Shown here: piece after piece, positions 17,823 to 27,220 of the stretch
Layout: every line of letters begins with the position of its first letter
How positions within the stretch are numbered: position 1 is the stretch's first letter
The notes under the pieces: model-generated
What the model was told of the DNA's origin: nothing
The model's database searches: none
Seen by the model: the letters and a program-made list of their open reading frames with translations, nothing else
NCBI GenBank assembly: GCA_019694975.1
Contig: JAIBAY010000001.1
Coordinates: 440,732-504,731 of the forward strand
Length of the DNA: 64,000 nucleotides
Reading direction: 5' to 3'
DNA from: Chitinophagales bacterium
GTDB lineage: Bacteria > Bacteroidota > Bacteroidia > Chitinophagales > UBA10324
Made by a program: the position numbers and the translations under genes

Positions 17823-18784
17823 TATTGCACTATCAATGGCTGCACGGCAAAGTGTCCTGCTGAAGTGATGACTTTAAGGAGGTAATTTCCTGCGGGAATA
17901 TTGTTCAGTTCGATGCTGCCCTGACTTTGGTGAAGAAAAAATTCATGCACCACTTCACCGTGTATATTAATCAGTTGTTGAACCTGTGGTATTTCCCTGC
18001 CTGACAAAGCGAAGTTTACTTGGTTGACTGCAGGATTGGGATAGAGTTGTAAGTCACCCGCACTGATTTGAATTTCGTGCATACCCGAATACCATTGTTT
18101 TTCCACCTTGATATTATCAATGATCCATCCATCATAATTATCAAAGTCACTATCGGTATCAAAGTTGAATCGTACCAAAATGGTATCGGGTGTAAAATTA
18201 TCCCGGTTTGTTTCGACGCTCAGAAACCAAAACCACTGGTATGAAGAAAACACCCAATCAGTTGAAATACCTGACATCACATTTTCTTTCAATACCGGAA
18301 GAGGCGACTGCATCAGCGGTGAATCCCAGAAAAAGGCGCTGTAGGGATAGCCATTAGTGCCCTGCACGCTGTTTGTATCCGTCATCGAAAGCCAAGTCAG
18401 GCCATTGTCAATTGAATACTCAATAAATCCCGAATCCTGCAGCGCGTTGGTCTGATATTTATGCCAGAAGGATATGCCGGTGCGGTTCCAGTCAATGGCA
18501 TTATCAATGTTGTTGGCAAATTTCAGCGTAAATGCTGCATGCGAATTCACAGGGTAAGGATTGACGGTATCTGTCATCATCGCATGGGGGACGGAGAGCG
18601 CGTTGCCGAAGAATGGTTTTTGAGGAGTCCCGGCCTGCCAAATATTTTGATCCGAAGTATCAAACGAAAACAAACAATTGTTGAAAACGTTGTCAAAATC
18701 ACATTCAGCAATCAGCATTGGATTCTGCGCTGTGAGGCTGATGGTGCAGCAACCGGTAAAAAGAACAAGTAAAATTCCTTTCAT
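17822..18784 (-). CDS. T9SS-secreted protein with type A sorting domain
   Basis: A 320-residue secreted protein: signal peptide (cleavage near L-T-A-Q, about 20), a beta-sandwich middle, and a T9SS type A sorting domain over the last 75 or so residues (LQLYPNPAVNQVNF, then the GNYLLKV and closing strands). The middle looks like a jelly-roll or MAM-like lectin fold: it has tandem descriptions of a human-readable kind such as GWIDNIKVEKQW, a motif shared by choice-of-anchor beta domains. No catalytic residues are evident. Likely cell-surface or released adhesin-like cargo of the T9SS encoded at the left end. It is separated from metK by a hairpin. Confidence 0.85.
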   Translation of the reverse strand: MKGILLVLFTGCCTISLTAQNPMLIAECDFDNVFNNCLFSFDTSDQNIWQAGTPQKPFFGNALSVPHAMMTDTVNPYPVNSHAAFTLKFANNIDNAIDWNRTGISFWHKYQTNALQDSGFIEYSIDNGLTWLSMTDTNSVQGTNGYPYSAFFWDSPLMQSPLPVLKENVMSGISTDWVFSSYQWFWFLSVETNRDNFTPDTILVRFNFDTDSDFDNYDGWIIDNIKVEKQWYSGMHEIQISAGDLQLYPNPAVNQVNFALSGREIPQVQQLINIHGEVVHEFFLHQSQGSIELNNIPAGNYLLKVITSAGHFAVQPLIVQ

Positions 18785-18814
18785 GGTTTTGATTTTTATT
18801 AAAGTTACTCCTTA

Positions 18815-18849
18815 CTTGCTAAAAATATTTGGATAAAATTTACTTTCGC
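18815..18849 (+). promoter_or_regulatory. promoter of carA
   Basis: CTTG around 18815-18818 is followed by roughly 22 bases and TACTTTCGC (18841-18849), a one-mismatch -7 element. The start codon at 18864 is about 15 bases past it, so the leader would be extremely short. Confidence 0.4.
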
Positions 18850-18863
18850 AAAATTCTTTTCCC

Positions 18864-19961
18864 TTGAAAATTCCCGCAGTCCTTTTACTTGAAGACGGAT
18901 CCGTTTATCATGGCTTTTCTGCCGGTGCGGCCGGCACCACCACGGGTGAAATATGTTTCAACACCGGCATGACCGGTTACCAGGAAATCTTTACCGACCC
19001 CTCCTATTTCGGACAGTTACTGGTAGCCACACACGTACACATTGGCAACTATGGCGTGTTCCGCGAAGAAGTGCAATCCGATTCTATCAAAATCGCTGGC
19101 CTGGTTTGCAAAAACTTCAATACTTTTTTTTCAAGAAGAATGGCAGAGTCGGGCATCCGGGAATACTTTGTAAAAGAAAATAAAGTGGCCATTGAAGGAA
19201 TTGACACCCGCTCGCTGGTGCGTCATATCCGGAGCCGCGGCGCGATGAATGGTATCATTTCATCCGAAACCACAGATGTGGAGGCACTCAAACAAAAACT
19301 GGCAGCCGTTCCGTCCATGGCAGGACTTGAGCTGTCTTCCATGGTGAGCACCACAGCGGCTTATGAGGCTGGCGAGGCAAATGCCGGATTAAAAGTGGCT
19401 GCCCTTGATCTGGGCATCAAGAAAAATATTTTGGATTGCATGGTGTCACGCGACATACAGGTGAAAGTTTTTCCGGCAAAAACATCTTACCGGGAAATGA
19501 AAGCATGGGGTGCTGATGGCTATTTCATTTCGAATGGACCCGGTGACCCCTCCGTGATGGATTATGCCATCGATACCGTCAGACAGATTCTCAGCGATAA
19601 CCAGCCATTGTTCGGTATCTGCCTTGGTCATCAACTTCTTGCCCTGGCGAGTGGCATTCCTACTTTTAAGATGCATCACGGTCATCGCGGACTGAATCAT
19701 CCGGTAAAAAACATCATCACGGGCCGCTGCGAGATCACCTCGCAGAATCATGGATTTGGTGTGGATCCGGAAGCCATCAAAACATCAGCCAACGTAGAAG
19801 TGACCCATATCAACCTTAATGACCGCTCGATTGAGGGATTGCGGTTAAAAGACAAGAAGGCATTCTCCGTACAATATCATCCGGAATCTGCGCCCGGACC
19901 GCATGACAGCAGGTATCTATTTGATGATTTTGTTCAAATGATGAAGGAGGCAAAAAGCTAA
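18864..19961 (+). CDS. carA: carbamoyl-phosphate synthase small subunit
   Basis: A 365-residue glutaminase subunit that supplies ammonia to CarB for carbamoyl phosphate (arginine and pyrimidine synthesis). The N-terminal CPSase-small domain (about 1-140) and class I glutamine amidotransferase domain are both complete, with the triad C253 (GICLGHQ), H339 and E341 (YHPESAPGPHD). The start is TTG at 18864: an in-frame TAA at 18834 excludes earlier starts and MKIPAVLLLEDGS matches family N termini. carB is not adjacent, so the two subunits are encoded apart in this genome. It is convergent with the amine-oxidase gene. Confidence 0.95.
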   Translation: MKIPAVLLLEDGSVYHGFSAGAAGTTTGEICFNTGMTGYQEIFTDPSYFGQLLVATHVHIGNYGVFREEVQSDSIKIAGLVCKNFNTFFSRRMAESGIREYFVKENKVAIEGIDTRSLVRHIRSRGAMNGIISSETTDVEALKQKLAAVPSMAGLELSSMVSTTAAYEAGEANAGLKVAALDLGIKKNILDCMVSRDIQVKVFPAKTSYREMKAWGADGYFISNGPGDPSVMDYAIDTVRQILSDNQPLFGICLGHQLLALASGIPTFKMHHGHRGLNHPVKNIITGRCEITSQNHGFGVDPEAIKTSANVEVTHINLNDRSIEGLRLKDKKAFSVQYHPESAPGPHDSRYLFDDFVQMMKEAKS

Positions 19962-19999
19962 ACAACGCATAACTGATTTTCCTCACCTCCTGATAATAC

Positions 20000-21598
20000 T
20001 CAGGATTGCAGTTTGGCAACAATCTGCGCGGCGGCTTTTCTTCCTGTTTCAGCGCCGCCATTCATAAATCCCTGGAAAGCATAACTGCAATGTTCGCCGG
20101 CAAAAAACAAGTTACCCACCGGCCGGATGGTAGCATCACACATCGTTGTGTACTGGCCAACCTTGTAGGATAAATAACTGCATTTAGAAAAAGCATAACC
20201 GGGCCAATACCATCGTTGAAAATTACCATTGAACTGCTCGGTCACACCAGGGAAAACAGCATCGAGGGCGGGAACATACTGCTGTTGCAGGATGTCCATC
20301 GGAACAGTACCACAATCCACACCTGCTTTGCCTCCCAGGAAAATAGTGTAACCGCCTTTGCCTTTATTGTTATGCTGCATCTGCGTATGGTCGTAGCCAT
20401 TCATCATTCCGTTATCCGAAAAAGCATAACCGGCATAACCCTGCTGCCGCCAGACTCTCTCATTCACACCAACAAACAATTTGGAGTTGGTGCCGTATCC
20501 AACATGCTTAATCACATTCATTTTCCAGTCGGGCAACGGTACCCTGATATCCACTTCGCGAAGCGTGGTAAAAGGGATAGTCATCAGCACGATATCGGCT
20601 TTGGTGCTGATTTCACCTTGCCCGCCAATTTTGAAAGTCAGCGAATAACGGTTATCTGCATTCAGCTGAATCGCGGTAAGCATATACTCTTCCCTGATCT
20701 GATCTTTCATTACGTCGGAAAGGGCGGTGCAGATCCTGGAATTGCCTCCTTCTACAGAATATCTTTCATCACTGTCTCCATATAGTTTTACCGCCGTGCC
20801 GTTTCCAGGATCAAAAATCGAAAGCAGGTTGATAGCTGATTGCTCCGATGCTTCCATACCATATTCTGCAGTATAACTTGTATTAATAAATTCCTTGAAC
20901 CATCCGGTGAGTCCTAATCTTTCGGTGTACGCGGTTATCGAAATATTATCAAGTGCCACATCAGCGGCGGTATGATGGTCAAAAGCGATTAACTCAGATA
21001 AGGAATCAATATCCGATTGAATCTGTCCGGCCACAGGATGAATTGCAGCCACTATGTCGCCGAACAAATATCTCTTCCCATCAAAAAAACAGGCAAACTC
21101 ATTTAATCCCGCCTCACTGGGTGCCTGACGGTCAATCAGCGGGAGATGCAGTTCCGCCGCAAGATTCAGCATATCGGCATGTGTGCTGTCTATAAATTCA
21201 CCCCCCATTTCTGTCCATAAACCATCGCCCATCATGCCATCCACCGACATGATGCGCCCGCCGGTACGAGGGCTTCCTTCATAAATTTGCGCGACAAATC
21301 CTGCCTGCTTTAAGATATAGGCCGCATGCAATCCTGCAATACCACCACCAATAATGGCAATTACCGGCTGCGTCTTCTGATTCACCGGTGTACATGCTTC
21401 ATACAATCCGGCAACACCGGCCAGCGCTGCCACTGCGGAAACATCCTTTATGAATTTCCGCCGGCTGATGAGGCGCGGCAACGGATCAGCAGCTAACGTT
21501 GCAAAATCCATTGTACCATGCTTTGCCGCATTTCGCGAAATTTTAAATGCCGCCTTTAATTGCTGCAGCGCAGTGCCTTTTATAGATTTTCCACCCAT
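20000..21598 (-). CDS. exported FAD-dependent amine oxidase family protein
   Basis: A 532-residue flavoprotein of the monoamine oxidase/phytoene desaturase superfamily. A twin-arginine signal (S-R-R-K-F-I-K, R46-R47) is followed by a hydrophobic stretch ending near C69 (L-Y-E-A-C), which could be a lipobox, so it is probably folded with FAD and exported by Tat. The Rossmann FAD motif GGGIAG is at 84-89, with the second GG segment (GGRIMS) shortly after. The C-terminal FAD contact is seen in FFAGEHCSYAFQGFMNGGAETGRKAA. The substrate is unknown: an amine or amino acid is the family default. The N-terminal 40 residues before the Tat motif are unusually long, so a later start is possible. Confidence 0.85.
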   Translation of the reverse strand: MGGKSIKGTALQQLKAAFKISRNAAKHGTMDFATLAADPLPRLISRRKFIKDVSAVAALAGVAGLYEACTPVNQKTQPVIAIIGGGIAGLHAAYILKQAGFVAQIYEGSPRTGGRIMSVDGMMGDGLWTEMGGEFIDSTHADMLNLAAELHLPLIDRQAPSEAGLNEFACFFDGKRYLFGDIVAAIHPVAGQIQSDIDSLSELIAFDHHTAADVALDNISITAYTERLGLTGWFKEFINTSYTAEYGMEASEQSAINLLSIFDPGNGTAVKLYGDSDERYSVEGGNSRICTALSDVMKDQIREEYMLTAIQLNADNRYSLTFKIGGQGEISTKADIVLMTIPFTTLREVDIRVPLPDWKMNVIKHVGYGTNSKLFVGVNERVWRQQGYAGYAFSDNGMMNGYDHTQMQHNNKGKGGYTIFLGGKAGVDCGTVPMDILQQQYVPALDAVFPGVTEQFNGNFQRWYWPGYAFSKCSYLSYKVGQYTTMCDATIRPVGNLFFAGEHCSYAFQGFMNGGAETGRKAAAQIVAKLQS

Positions 21599-21702
21599 GT
21601 TATTGCAGGTTAAAAAAGAATCCTGTTAATATGATCATTTTATTGCGGTACACAAAGCTGCTTTATTGTGCATGCAATCCTCCGTTCCTGTTGTACAAAA
21701 AG

Positions 21703-22533
21703 CTAAGCAAGCTTAACCGTATGGAATCTGTAACCCTTCCATACAGCTACATCGCGTGGCTGATGCCGGAAAAGACCATAAACAGCAGAACCGCTTCCAC
21801 TCATAGAAGCATATACTGCTCCTGCGTCATACAGTTGCTTTTTGATCAGCGCAACTTCAGGATATCTTTCATTGATGACCGTTTCAAAATCATTGACAAG
21901 CAACTGTTGCCATTGTTCCGGCGGCATGTTTATCAACCTGATGAGGTTATCCGGCTGAACATCACCGGAAGCAGTTTTCGCTTGCGCATCATATTCACGG
22001 AATGCCCAGGCAGTATTTATTCCGATGGGCGGATAGACGATGAGCAGATAATAACCGGAAAGATTGATGTCGATTGGTGCGAGTTGTTCACCCTTTCCAG
22101 TGACAAGCATGGGTTTGTTTTCAATAAAAAATGGGCAATCGCTACCAAGTTGCAGCGCAAGCTTTTTTAATTCGGCCACCGGCAACTGCAACCTGAACAA
22201 ATCATTCAGCATCATCAATGCAAATGCGCCATCAGCCGAGCCGCCGCCTAAACCCGCACCGGAAGGAATATTTTTCAGCAGGATCATTTTCACCGGTGGC
22301 ACTGCATATAAATTTTGCATCAGCTGAAATGCCTTCACACAAATATTATCGTTGACCGGGCCTTCAATTTTTATTCCCTCGTTTTTAAAATCAAAATCAT
22401 CGGCCTGCACCATTTCAAGGGCATCACACCACAGTACCGGATAAAAAACAGAAGCAAGATTGTGATAACCATCAGCCCGCACTTTGCCAATGCGAAGCCC
22501 GAGATTGATTTTGCAATTAGGGAATGTGATCAT
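21703..22533 (-). CDS. ispE: 4-diphosphocytidyl-2-C-methyl-D-erythritol kinase
   Basis: A 276-residue GHMP-superfamily kinase of the non-mevalonate isoprenoid pathway, phosphorylating CDP-methylerythritol. The ATP-binding loop PSGAGLGGGSADGAF (about 90-104) is intact. The start MITFPNCKINLGLRIGKVRADGYHN is standard, and the C-terminal MSGSGSAVYGLF segment supplies the third GHMP motif. It stands alone, about 100 bases after the start of the amine-oxidase gene region and about 96 bases before the DUF58 gene, all on the minus strand. Confidence 0.95.
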   Translation of the reverse strand: MITFPNCKINLGLRIGKVRADGYHNLASVFYPVLWCDALEMVQADDFDFKNEGIKIEGPVNDNICVKAFQLMQNLYAVPPVKMILLKNIPSGAGLGGGSADGAFALMMLNDLFRLQLPVAELKKLALQLGSDCPFFIENKPMLVTGKGEQLAPIDINLSGYYLLIVYPPIGINTAWAFREYDAQAKTASGDVQPDNLIRLINMPPEQWQQLLVNDFETVINERYPEVALIKKQLYDAGAVYASMSGSGSAVYGLFRHQPRDVAVWKGYRFHTVKLA

Positions 22534-22629
22534 CTGTCTTTTACAAATGTTTAACCGGCACTATGGCCAATGAATGCATCCGCAGGAATGGAACGATGCA
22601 AGATAAAAGCCAAAAGGTTCAAACGCTTT

Positions 22630-23571
22630 TCAGTTAAATTTCTCACGCTTCATCAGGTAAGGCAACAATACCGGCCGGAAACCCTGATTGACATCCGCTT
22701 CCACGAGGTCAATTTTATATTGACCGCACCGCAACTTCAGCTGCTGATAAAAATCCTGCATCTGCCGTACATAATTTTCCTTTACCTGGCTGGGATTCAG
22801 TTTAAGCTGTTCGCCTGTTTCAAGATCAATAAAACGATAAGGACGATTCACAAAATCAAATGCCATTTCCTTCGATTTATCGAGCACGTGGAAGAGTATC
22901 ACTTCATGTTTATTATGTTTCAGATGCTGCAATGCCGAAAACAATGACAGGTATTCGTGGCTGTCAGGCATCATATTCTCAAACATATCGCTGAAGATAA
23001 TGACCATCGAACGGCGATGCAGCTTTTCCGCCACTTCATGCAGGCAGGCAGCAGCGGCTGTTCTCTTTTTTACCGGTACCCTGCTCATCGCATTTTGCAG
23101 CTGCCCCAGCAACAATTTGTTGTGCACAGAACTTGACTTAACCGCGCTATGCTGTTCCACTTTATCGGAAAAAATCGTCAGCCCGAAAGCATCACGTTGT
23201 TTTTTAAGAAGGTGCATCACCGATGCAGCCGCAATAGCAGAGAAATCAATTTTGCGGAGGCCACTTAGGGATTCGGCAGCTTCCGGAAAATACATGGAGG
23301 AAGAACCATCGAGCACAATCTGGCAACGCAGATTGGTTTCCTCTTCAAATTTCTTTACATAAACACGGTCGGTGCGTGCCAGCACTTTCCAATCAATATG
23401 CCGTGTGGATTCACCGGGATTATACAACCTGTGTTCGGCGAATTCAACGGAAAAGCCATGAAACGGACTTTTATGCAACCCGATCAGGAATCCTTCCACC
23501 ACCTGCCTGGCAAGCAATTCAAGATTAGCGATCTTGCCGGCTTCCCCAATTAATTCACGGTACTGTTCCAA
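22630..23571 (-). CDS. DUF58 domain protein (VWA-like)
   Basis: A 313-residue cytosolic protein of the DUF58 family. The hallmark YNPGESTRHIDWKVLARTDR (about 51-70) and the start of a von Willebrand A-like fold with a metal-ion site (VLDGSSSMYF, about 89-98) are clear. DUF58 proteins normally sit beside a MoxR AAA+ ATPase and act in chaperone-like or metal-insertion assemblies. No MoxR gene is in this neighbourhood, so this copy is separated from its usual partner. It is divergent from the large T9SS gene at 23.9 kb. Confidence 0.9.
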   Translation of the reverse strand: MEQYRELIGEAGKIANLELLARQVVEGFLIGLHKSPFHGFSVEFAEHRLYNPGESTRHIDWKVLARTDRVYVKKFEEETNLRCQIVLDGSSSMYFPEAAESLSGLRKIDFSAIAAASVMHLLKKQRDAFGLTIFSDKVEQHSAVKSSSVHNKLLLGQLQNAMSRVPVKKRTAAAACLHEVAEKLHRRSMVIIFSDMFENMMPDSHEYLSLFSALQHLKHNKHEVILFHVLDKSKEMAFDFVNRPYRFIDLETGEQLKLNPSQVKENYVRQMQDFYQQLKLRCGQYKIDLVEADVNQGFRPVLLPYLMKREKFN

Positions 23572-23904
23572 ATGTTTTGCTTTATAAATGAAATGTAAGT
23601 TACCGCATTACGGCCCGATTGCACAAATATTACAGGCATAATAAAGTTTCCGTGCATGCAAAACTGTTTCAGCGAAATTAAATATTCAGTTTCATGCCGT
23701 TCAATCTGCATGGAAAATGCTGCACCGGTAAAGTGCAAGCATCTTTAAAACAGTGGGTAAATCATGCCACAGCTGTTTTCGTGCAATCCTGATTAAACCA
23801 TGCAAAATGTGTGTTTAAATTTATCTTTGGAGAAATAGTGCATTCAATTTACTTTTGAAAGTGCATCAGCGCACCCATATTCAACAGCCGGCTGGAGATA
23901 AATC
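23572..23904. other. 333-base divergent spacer
   Basis: It separates the DUF58 gene (minus) from the leucine-rich T9SS gene (plus). It holds the strong plus-strand promoter described separately and two copies of CATGCAAAA (near 23654 and 23799). A second -7-like TATCTTTGG lies at 23822-23830. No gene or structured RNA was recognised. Confidence 0.5.
23826..23857 (+). promoter_or_regulatory. promoter of the 23.9-kb leucine-rich T9SS gene
   Basis: TTTG (23826-23829), 20 bases, then TACTTTTG (23850-23857): an exact match to the Bacteroidota promoter consensus. The leader to the ATG at 23911 is about 45-50 bases. The -33 lies inside another -7-like element (23822-23830), so two overlapping promoters are possible. 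Confidence 0.65.
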
Positions 23905-23910
23905 GTGAAA

Positions 23911-26130
23911 ATGAAAAAACTGATACTGTCTTTATTTTTATTGTCCATACTATTATTTAATAACGCCACCGGACAGTGCATTACTGACGCCAACTTCAAA
24001 GCAGCTATTGCCAGCGATTGTCCCGCCTGTATAGATATCAATGGTTGCCTGTTGCCGACGGCGAGCACATTGCAGGAACTTGATGTAGCCGGAAAGAATA
24101 TTGCTGATATTTCAGGAATCGAAGGATTTACCAGCCTGCAGACATTCTATTGTAATAATAATCTGATCGGCAGCATTCCCCCGCTTCCCGACTCACTCAA
24201 GGTACTGTATTGCAGCGATAACGTGATCACGAGCCTTCCATCGGAATTGCCTTATAAACTTCAACAGCTAAAATGCGAGAATAATCAACTTACTTCTTTG
24301 CCATTATTGCCCGGTTCGCTGCAGACGCTTTTCTGTTCAGATAACCTGCTCTCTGAACTTCCCCCGCTGCCAAATAACCTCGACAACCTGACCTGCAATG
24401 ACAATCACCTGTTTTCGCTTCCTCCTCTACCTGCACTTTTAACCTCTATTCATTGCAATCTCAATCAGCTTTACCAGTTACCTGAACTGCCTTCTGGCCT
24501 GAAGAAACTTTTCTGCGAACAAAATCAGCTTATTTCCCTGCCGTCGTTACCGGCATCTCTTACGACCCTCGATATCAATGGAAATCCAATTGCCTGCCTG
24601 CCGGAACTTCCATATGATCTTCAATTGCTGTCGATTGACTTCACCAATATTACTTGTCTTCCCAATCTGCCGGCCATATTCCAGGTATTTTCACCGCTGC
24701 CACTTTGCCTCAGCGGTTCAGGTAACAATTGCGCACTCAATCCTGTAGTCAGCGGAAATGTTTTTGTTGATTTTAACGGCGATGGATTCAAAGATGCTGA
24801 AGACGTCCCTTTTCCCGGCATTGCCATTAAAGCAAGCGCTGAAAACTGGGCCGGCTATTCAGATCAATTCGGCAATTACGCTGTGAATGGCCCGTTCGGC
24901 GGCACCTATTCTTACAGTGCAGTGCTTCCGCCGGGCAACTATTCCGTGAATCCGGCAGCACCTTATTCTTTCACTTTTAATGATACTTCCGGGCAAGAGA
25001 AAAAAAATATCAATTTCGGAATACACCCTGCTGCCGATGTGTATGATCTTGGTATCAGCATCACACCGGGACAAATTGTGTCAGGCGTCAAAACAAATTA
25101 CTATATCACCTATACGAATAAAGGACCCTTTGCGATTAACGGATCGGTGCAGTTTCAACATGATGATAAGGTTAGTTTTATTGGGGCCGATATTAATCCG
25201 TTCCTGCAAAACGGCACGGTGCTCACCTGGGCCATCAGTGCATTACCACCCTTCACTTCTCAGACCGTAACGGCAAAATTTGATATCCCTTCTTCCGTGC
25301 TTGCAGGCACCGAGCTTGCCTTTACGGCACTTGGCATTATCAGCGGAGCTTCGGACATCTACCTGAACGACAATGTTGTTACCGATTCGGTAACCGTGAC
25401 AGCAGTGGCCGGCTCCAATTACAAGACCGTCAACAAGACACAAATCATCCCCACGACGCTGGCAAGCGGTAATGAAGAAGTTGAATACACAATTTATTTT
25501 CAGAACAATGGCAGTAACCCGTCTCAAAACCTGGATATCACCGACACCTTAAGCGCTAACCTTAACACTGCGTCATTTGCCATGATTGGTTCCAATGAGG
25601 CAGGCACGCTGGAGATCATGAATGTGGCAAAGAACCCGGCTCATCCGCTGGTACTTCATTGGAATTTCGATGATATTAAGTTGCCATTCGCCGCTAACGA
25701 TCCTTTAGGCAGCCGTGGTTTTGTAAAGTTTATAGCAAAGCCACTGACATCGCTGGTGCAGGGTGAAAAAATCCTGAACAAGAGTATTATTCAATTCAGC
25801 AACAATGCCAATCCGATTTACAGCAATACGGTAACGACCAACATTATGTTTCCTGTATCGGTTGCTGACATTTTGAATGGAACAATTGAATTATATGCCG
25901 CACCCAACCCTTTCACCAATTCTCTACAGGTAAAATACCAGTTACGGCATAAGGAAGAAGTCACGCTCTCCGTCCTTAATATGTATGGTACTGTGATCTG
26001 GGAAAAAACAATGGACGGGAAAAGTGAAGAAACCATAAACATTAATATGGATAACAATCCGCCGGGATCGTATATCATTACACTGCATGGTAAGCATACT
26101 GAAGCACATGCTCAAATGGTAAAATTGTAA
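23911..26130 (+). CDS. T9SS surface protein with LPxLP leucine-rich repeats
   Basis: About 739 residues. Domain order: signal peptide (to about 20, A-T-G-Q); a leucine-rich solenoid (about 60-260) built of 20-residue units like LPPLPDSLKVLYCSDNVITS; a Cna/SdrD B-like domain (about 285-350, starting GNVFVDFNGDGFKDAEDVPF); two beta-sandwich domains of the DUF11/DUF7619 kind (about 365-650); and a T9SS type A tail (about 665-739, APNPFTNSLQV). The LPxLP repeat type resembles the solenoid of IpaH-family effectors but no ligase domain follows. The frame also has a GTG at 23905. ATG 23911 gives the better signal peptide. Likely a cell-surface adhesin. Confidence 0.88.
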   Translation: MKKLILSLFLLSILLFNNATGQCITDANFKAAIASDCPACIDINGCLLPTASTLQELDVAGKNIADISGIEGFTSLQTFYCNNNLIGSIPPLPDSLKVLYCSDNVITSLPSELPYKLQQLKCENNQLTSLPLLPGSLQTLFCSDNLLSELPPLPNNLDNLTCNDNHLFSLPPLPALLTSIHCNLNQLYQLPELPSGLKKLFCEQNQLISLPSLPASLTTLDINGNPIACLPELPYDLQLLSIDFTNITCLPNLPAIFQVFSPLPLCLSGSGNNCALNPVVSGNVFVDFNGDGFKDAEDVPFPGIAIKASAENWAGYSDQFGNYAVNGPFGGTYSYSAVLPPGNYSVNPAAPYSFTFNDTSGQEKKNINFGIHPAADVYDLGISITPGQIVSGVKTNYYITYTNKGPFAINGSVQFQHDDKVSFIGADINPFLQNGTVLTWAISALPPFTSQTVTAKFDIPSSVLAGTELAFTALGIISGASDIYLNDNVVTDSVTVTAVAGSNYKTVNKTQIIPTTLASGNEEVEYTIYFQNNGSNPSQNLDITDTLSANLNTASFAMIGSNEAGTLEIMNVAKNPAHPLVLHWNFDDIKLPFAANDPLGSRGFVKFIAKPLTSLVQGEKILNKSIIQFSNNANPIYSNTVTTNIMFPVSVADILNGTIELYAAPNPFTNSLQVKYQLRHKEEVTLSVLNMYGTVIWEKTMDGKSEETININMDNNPPGSYIITLHGKHTEAHAQMVKL

Positions 26131-26250
26131 GTTACTCTGAGCAATCCTCTTGTATTATCTACAAGTTTATACAGCCAGTTCGCTCTTCAAAGTTTGAATT
26201 AACCTGCGCCAGAAAAATCAAGGCTAAACAGAATGGAATCTTAAAAAGGA

Positions 26251-26282
26251 AACCCCTTTTTCTGCGATCAGAAAAAGGGGTT
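26251..26282. terminator. bidirectional terminator between the 23.9-kb gene and trxA
   Basis: AACCCCTTTTTCTG (26251-26264) and CAGAAAAAGGGGTT (26269-26282) form a perfect 14-bp stem around a 4-base loop (CGAT). Its A/T-rich flanks lie between two convergent genes, so it can stop transcription from both sides. Confidence 0.85.
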
Positions 26283-26306
26283 ACATAATTCCTTTACCGC
26301 TGTAAA

Positions 26307-26627
26307 CTATGCGAGGTGTGATTTCAGTTTAGACTCGAGTACGGATTTAGGTACCACGCCAACCTGCTTGTCAACCAACTGCCCGTTTTTAAAGAAAAGT
26401 ATGGTCGGAATACTCCGTATGCCAAACTGAGTAGCAGTTTCAGGATTATCATCCACATTCACCTTTCCAATTATCACTTTACCCTCGTATTCATGTGATA
26501 ATTCTTCAACTACAGGCCCGATCATTCTGCATGGTCCACACCATTCTGCCCAAAAGTCAACAAGTGCAACCTGGTTACCATCCAGCACGGTTTCTTTAAA
26601 GTTGGAATCTGTTAATTGTACAGCCAT
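26307..26627 (-). CDS. trxA: thioredoxin
   Basis: A 106-residue thioredoxin with the active site WCGPC (C30, C33), the buried DFWAEW lead-in and the cis-proline loop SIPTILFF (about 75-82). It reduces protein disulfides in the cytosol. It has no signal peptide, so it is the cytosolic form. It ends against the strong bidirectional terminator. A -7-like element (minus-strand TAATTTTG, 26717-26710) lies about 85 bases upstream. Confidence 0.96.
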   Translation of the reverse strand: MAVQLTDSNFKETVLDGNQVALVDFWAEWCGPCRMIGPVVEELSHEYEGKVIIGKVNVDDNPETATQFGIRSIPTILFFKNGQLVDKQVGVVPKSVLESKLKSHLA

Positions 26628-26709
26628 TTTAATTGTTTTGGTTTTAAATTAATGAATCAGTTACTTGAAACAATCCGAAAGAATAATAGTTCCGAAAGAA
26701 GAACGGACG

Positions 26710-26717
26710 CAAAATTA
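26710..26717 (-). promoter_or_regulatory. candidate -7 element for trxA
   Basis: Minus-strand TAATTTTG matches TAnnTTTG. A TTTC lies 17 bases further upstream, one base off TTTG and slightly close. Consistent with a trxA promoter with a leader of about 75 bases. Confidence 0.35.
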
Positions 26718-26779
26718 AACTTAATGTTCCGAATGAAACGGCTCATTATTAATTTGTTGACAATTGAACCCTGCAACAA

Positions 26780-27157
26780 TCAGTCATCGTCCTTTTTATC
26801 AAGCTTTTGTGCAAGGCGATAGTAAGCGGCCTTTTTCCCCGGCAAAACTTCCATCAGTTTCCATTGCATCAGTTCATCCTTTACAAGTGTCAGGTATGGC
26901 AGCAGGTCCTCATCGAAGTGCTTTCCTATTTCCCGGTTCAGTTCAGCAAACAGTACGGCTTCCGTCACTTCTTCCTTCCGCCATAAAACAGTGATGATCG
27001 TTTGGCGGACGAGGTCGCGTTTCAAAGGATCAGGGCTGAAAGCTGCTGCTGTCTTTTCCCTGTGAACATATTGCTTCCTGTCTTCACCGGGTTTCTTTGC
27101 TTTTACCCCTTGGGTTGTGCCGGCCACTTTTTCCCTTATTGCTTTCTTCTTCTTCAC
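26780..27157 (-). CDS. small basic protein of unknown function downstream of dnaE
   Basis: A 125-residue cytosolic protein I do not recognise. The first 35 residues are strongly basic (MKKKKAIREKV and further K/R), the middle (about 45-115) looks all-helical with a possible winged-helix layout (RQTIITVLWRKEEVTEAVLFAEL, KDELMQWKLMEVLPGKKAAYYRLA), and the tail is acidic (KKDDD). That shape suggests nucleic-acid binding, by inference only. It starts 63 bases after the dnaE stop on the same strand and is probably co-transcribed. Codon use and a plausible ATG support a real gene. Confidence 0.7.
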   Translation of the reverse strand: MKKKKAIREKVAGTTQGVKAKKPGEDRKQYVHREKTAAAFSPDPLKRDLVRQTIITVLWRKEEVTEAVLFAELNREIGKHFDEDLLPYLTLVKDELMQWKLMEVLPGKKAAYYRLAQKLDKKDDD

Positions 27158-27220
27158 GCTTACGTTTTAAATGAAAAAAATAAAAAAACGGAGTAACAGG
27201 GCAGGTGCATCATGATGCGA

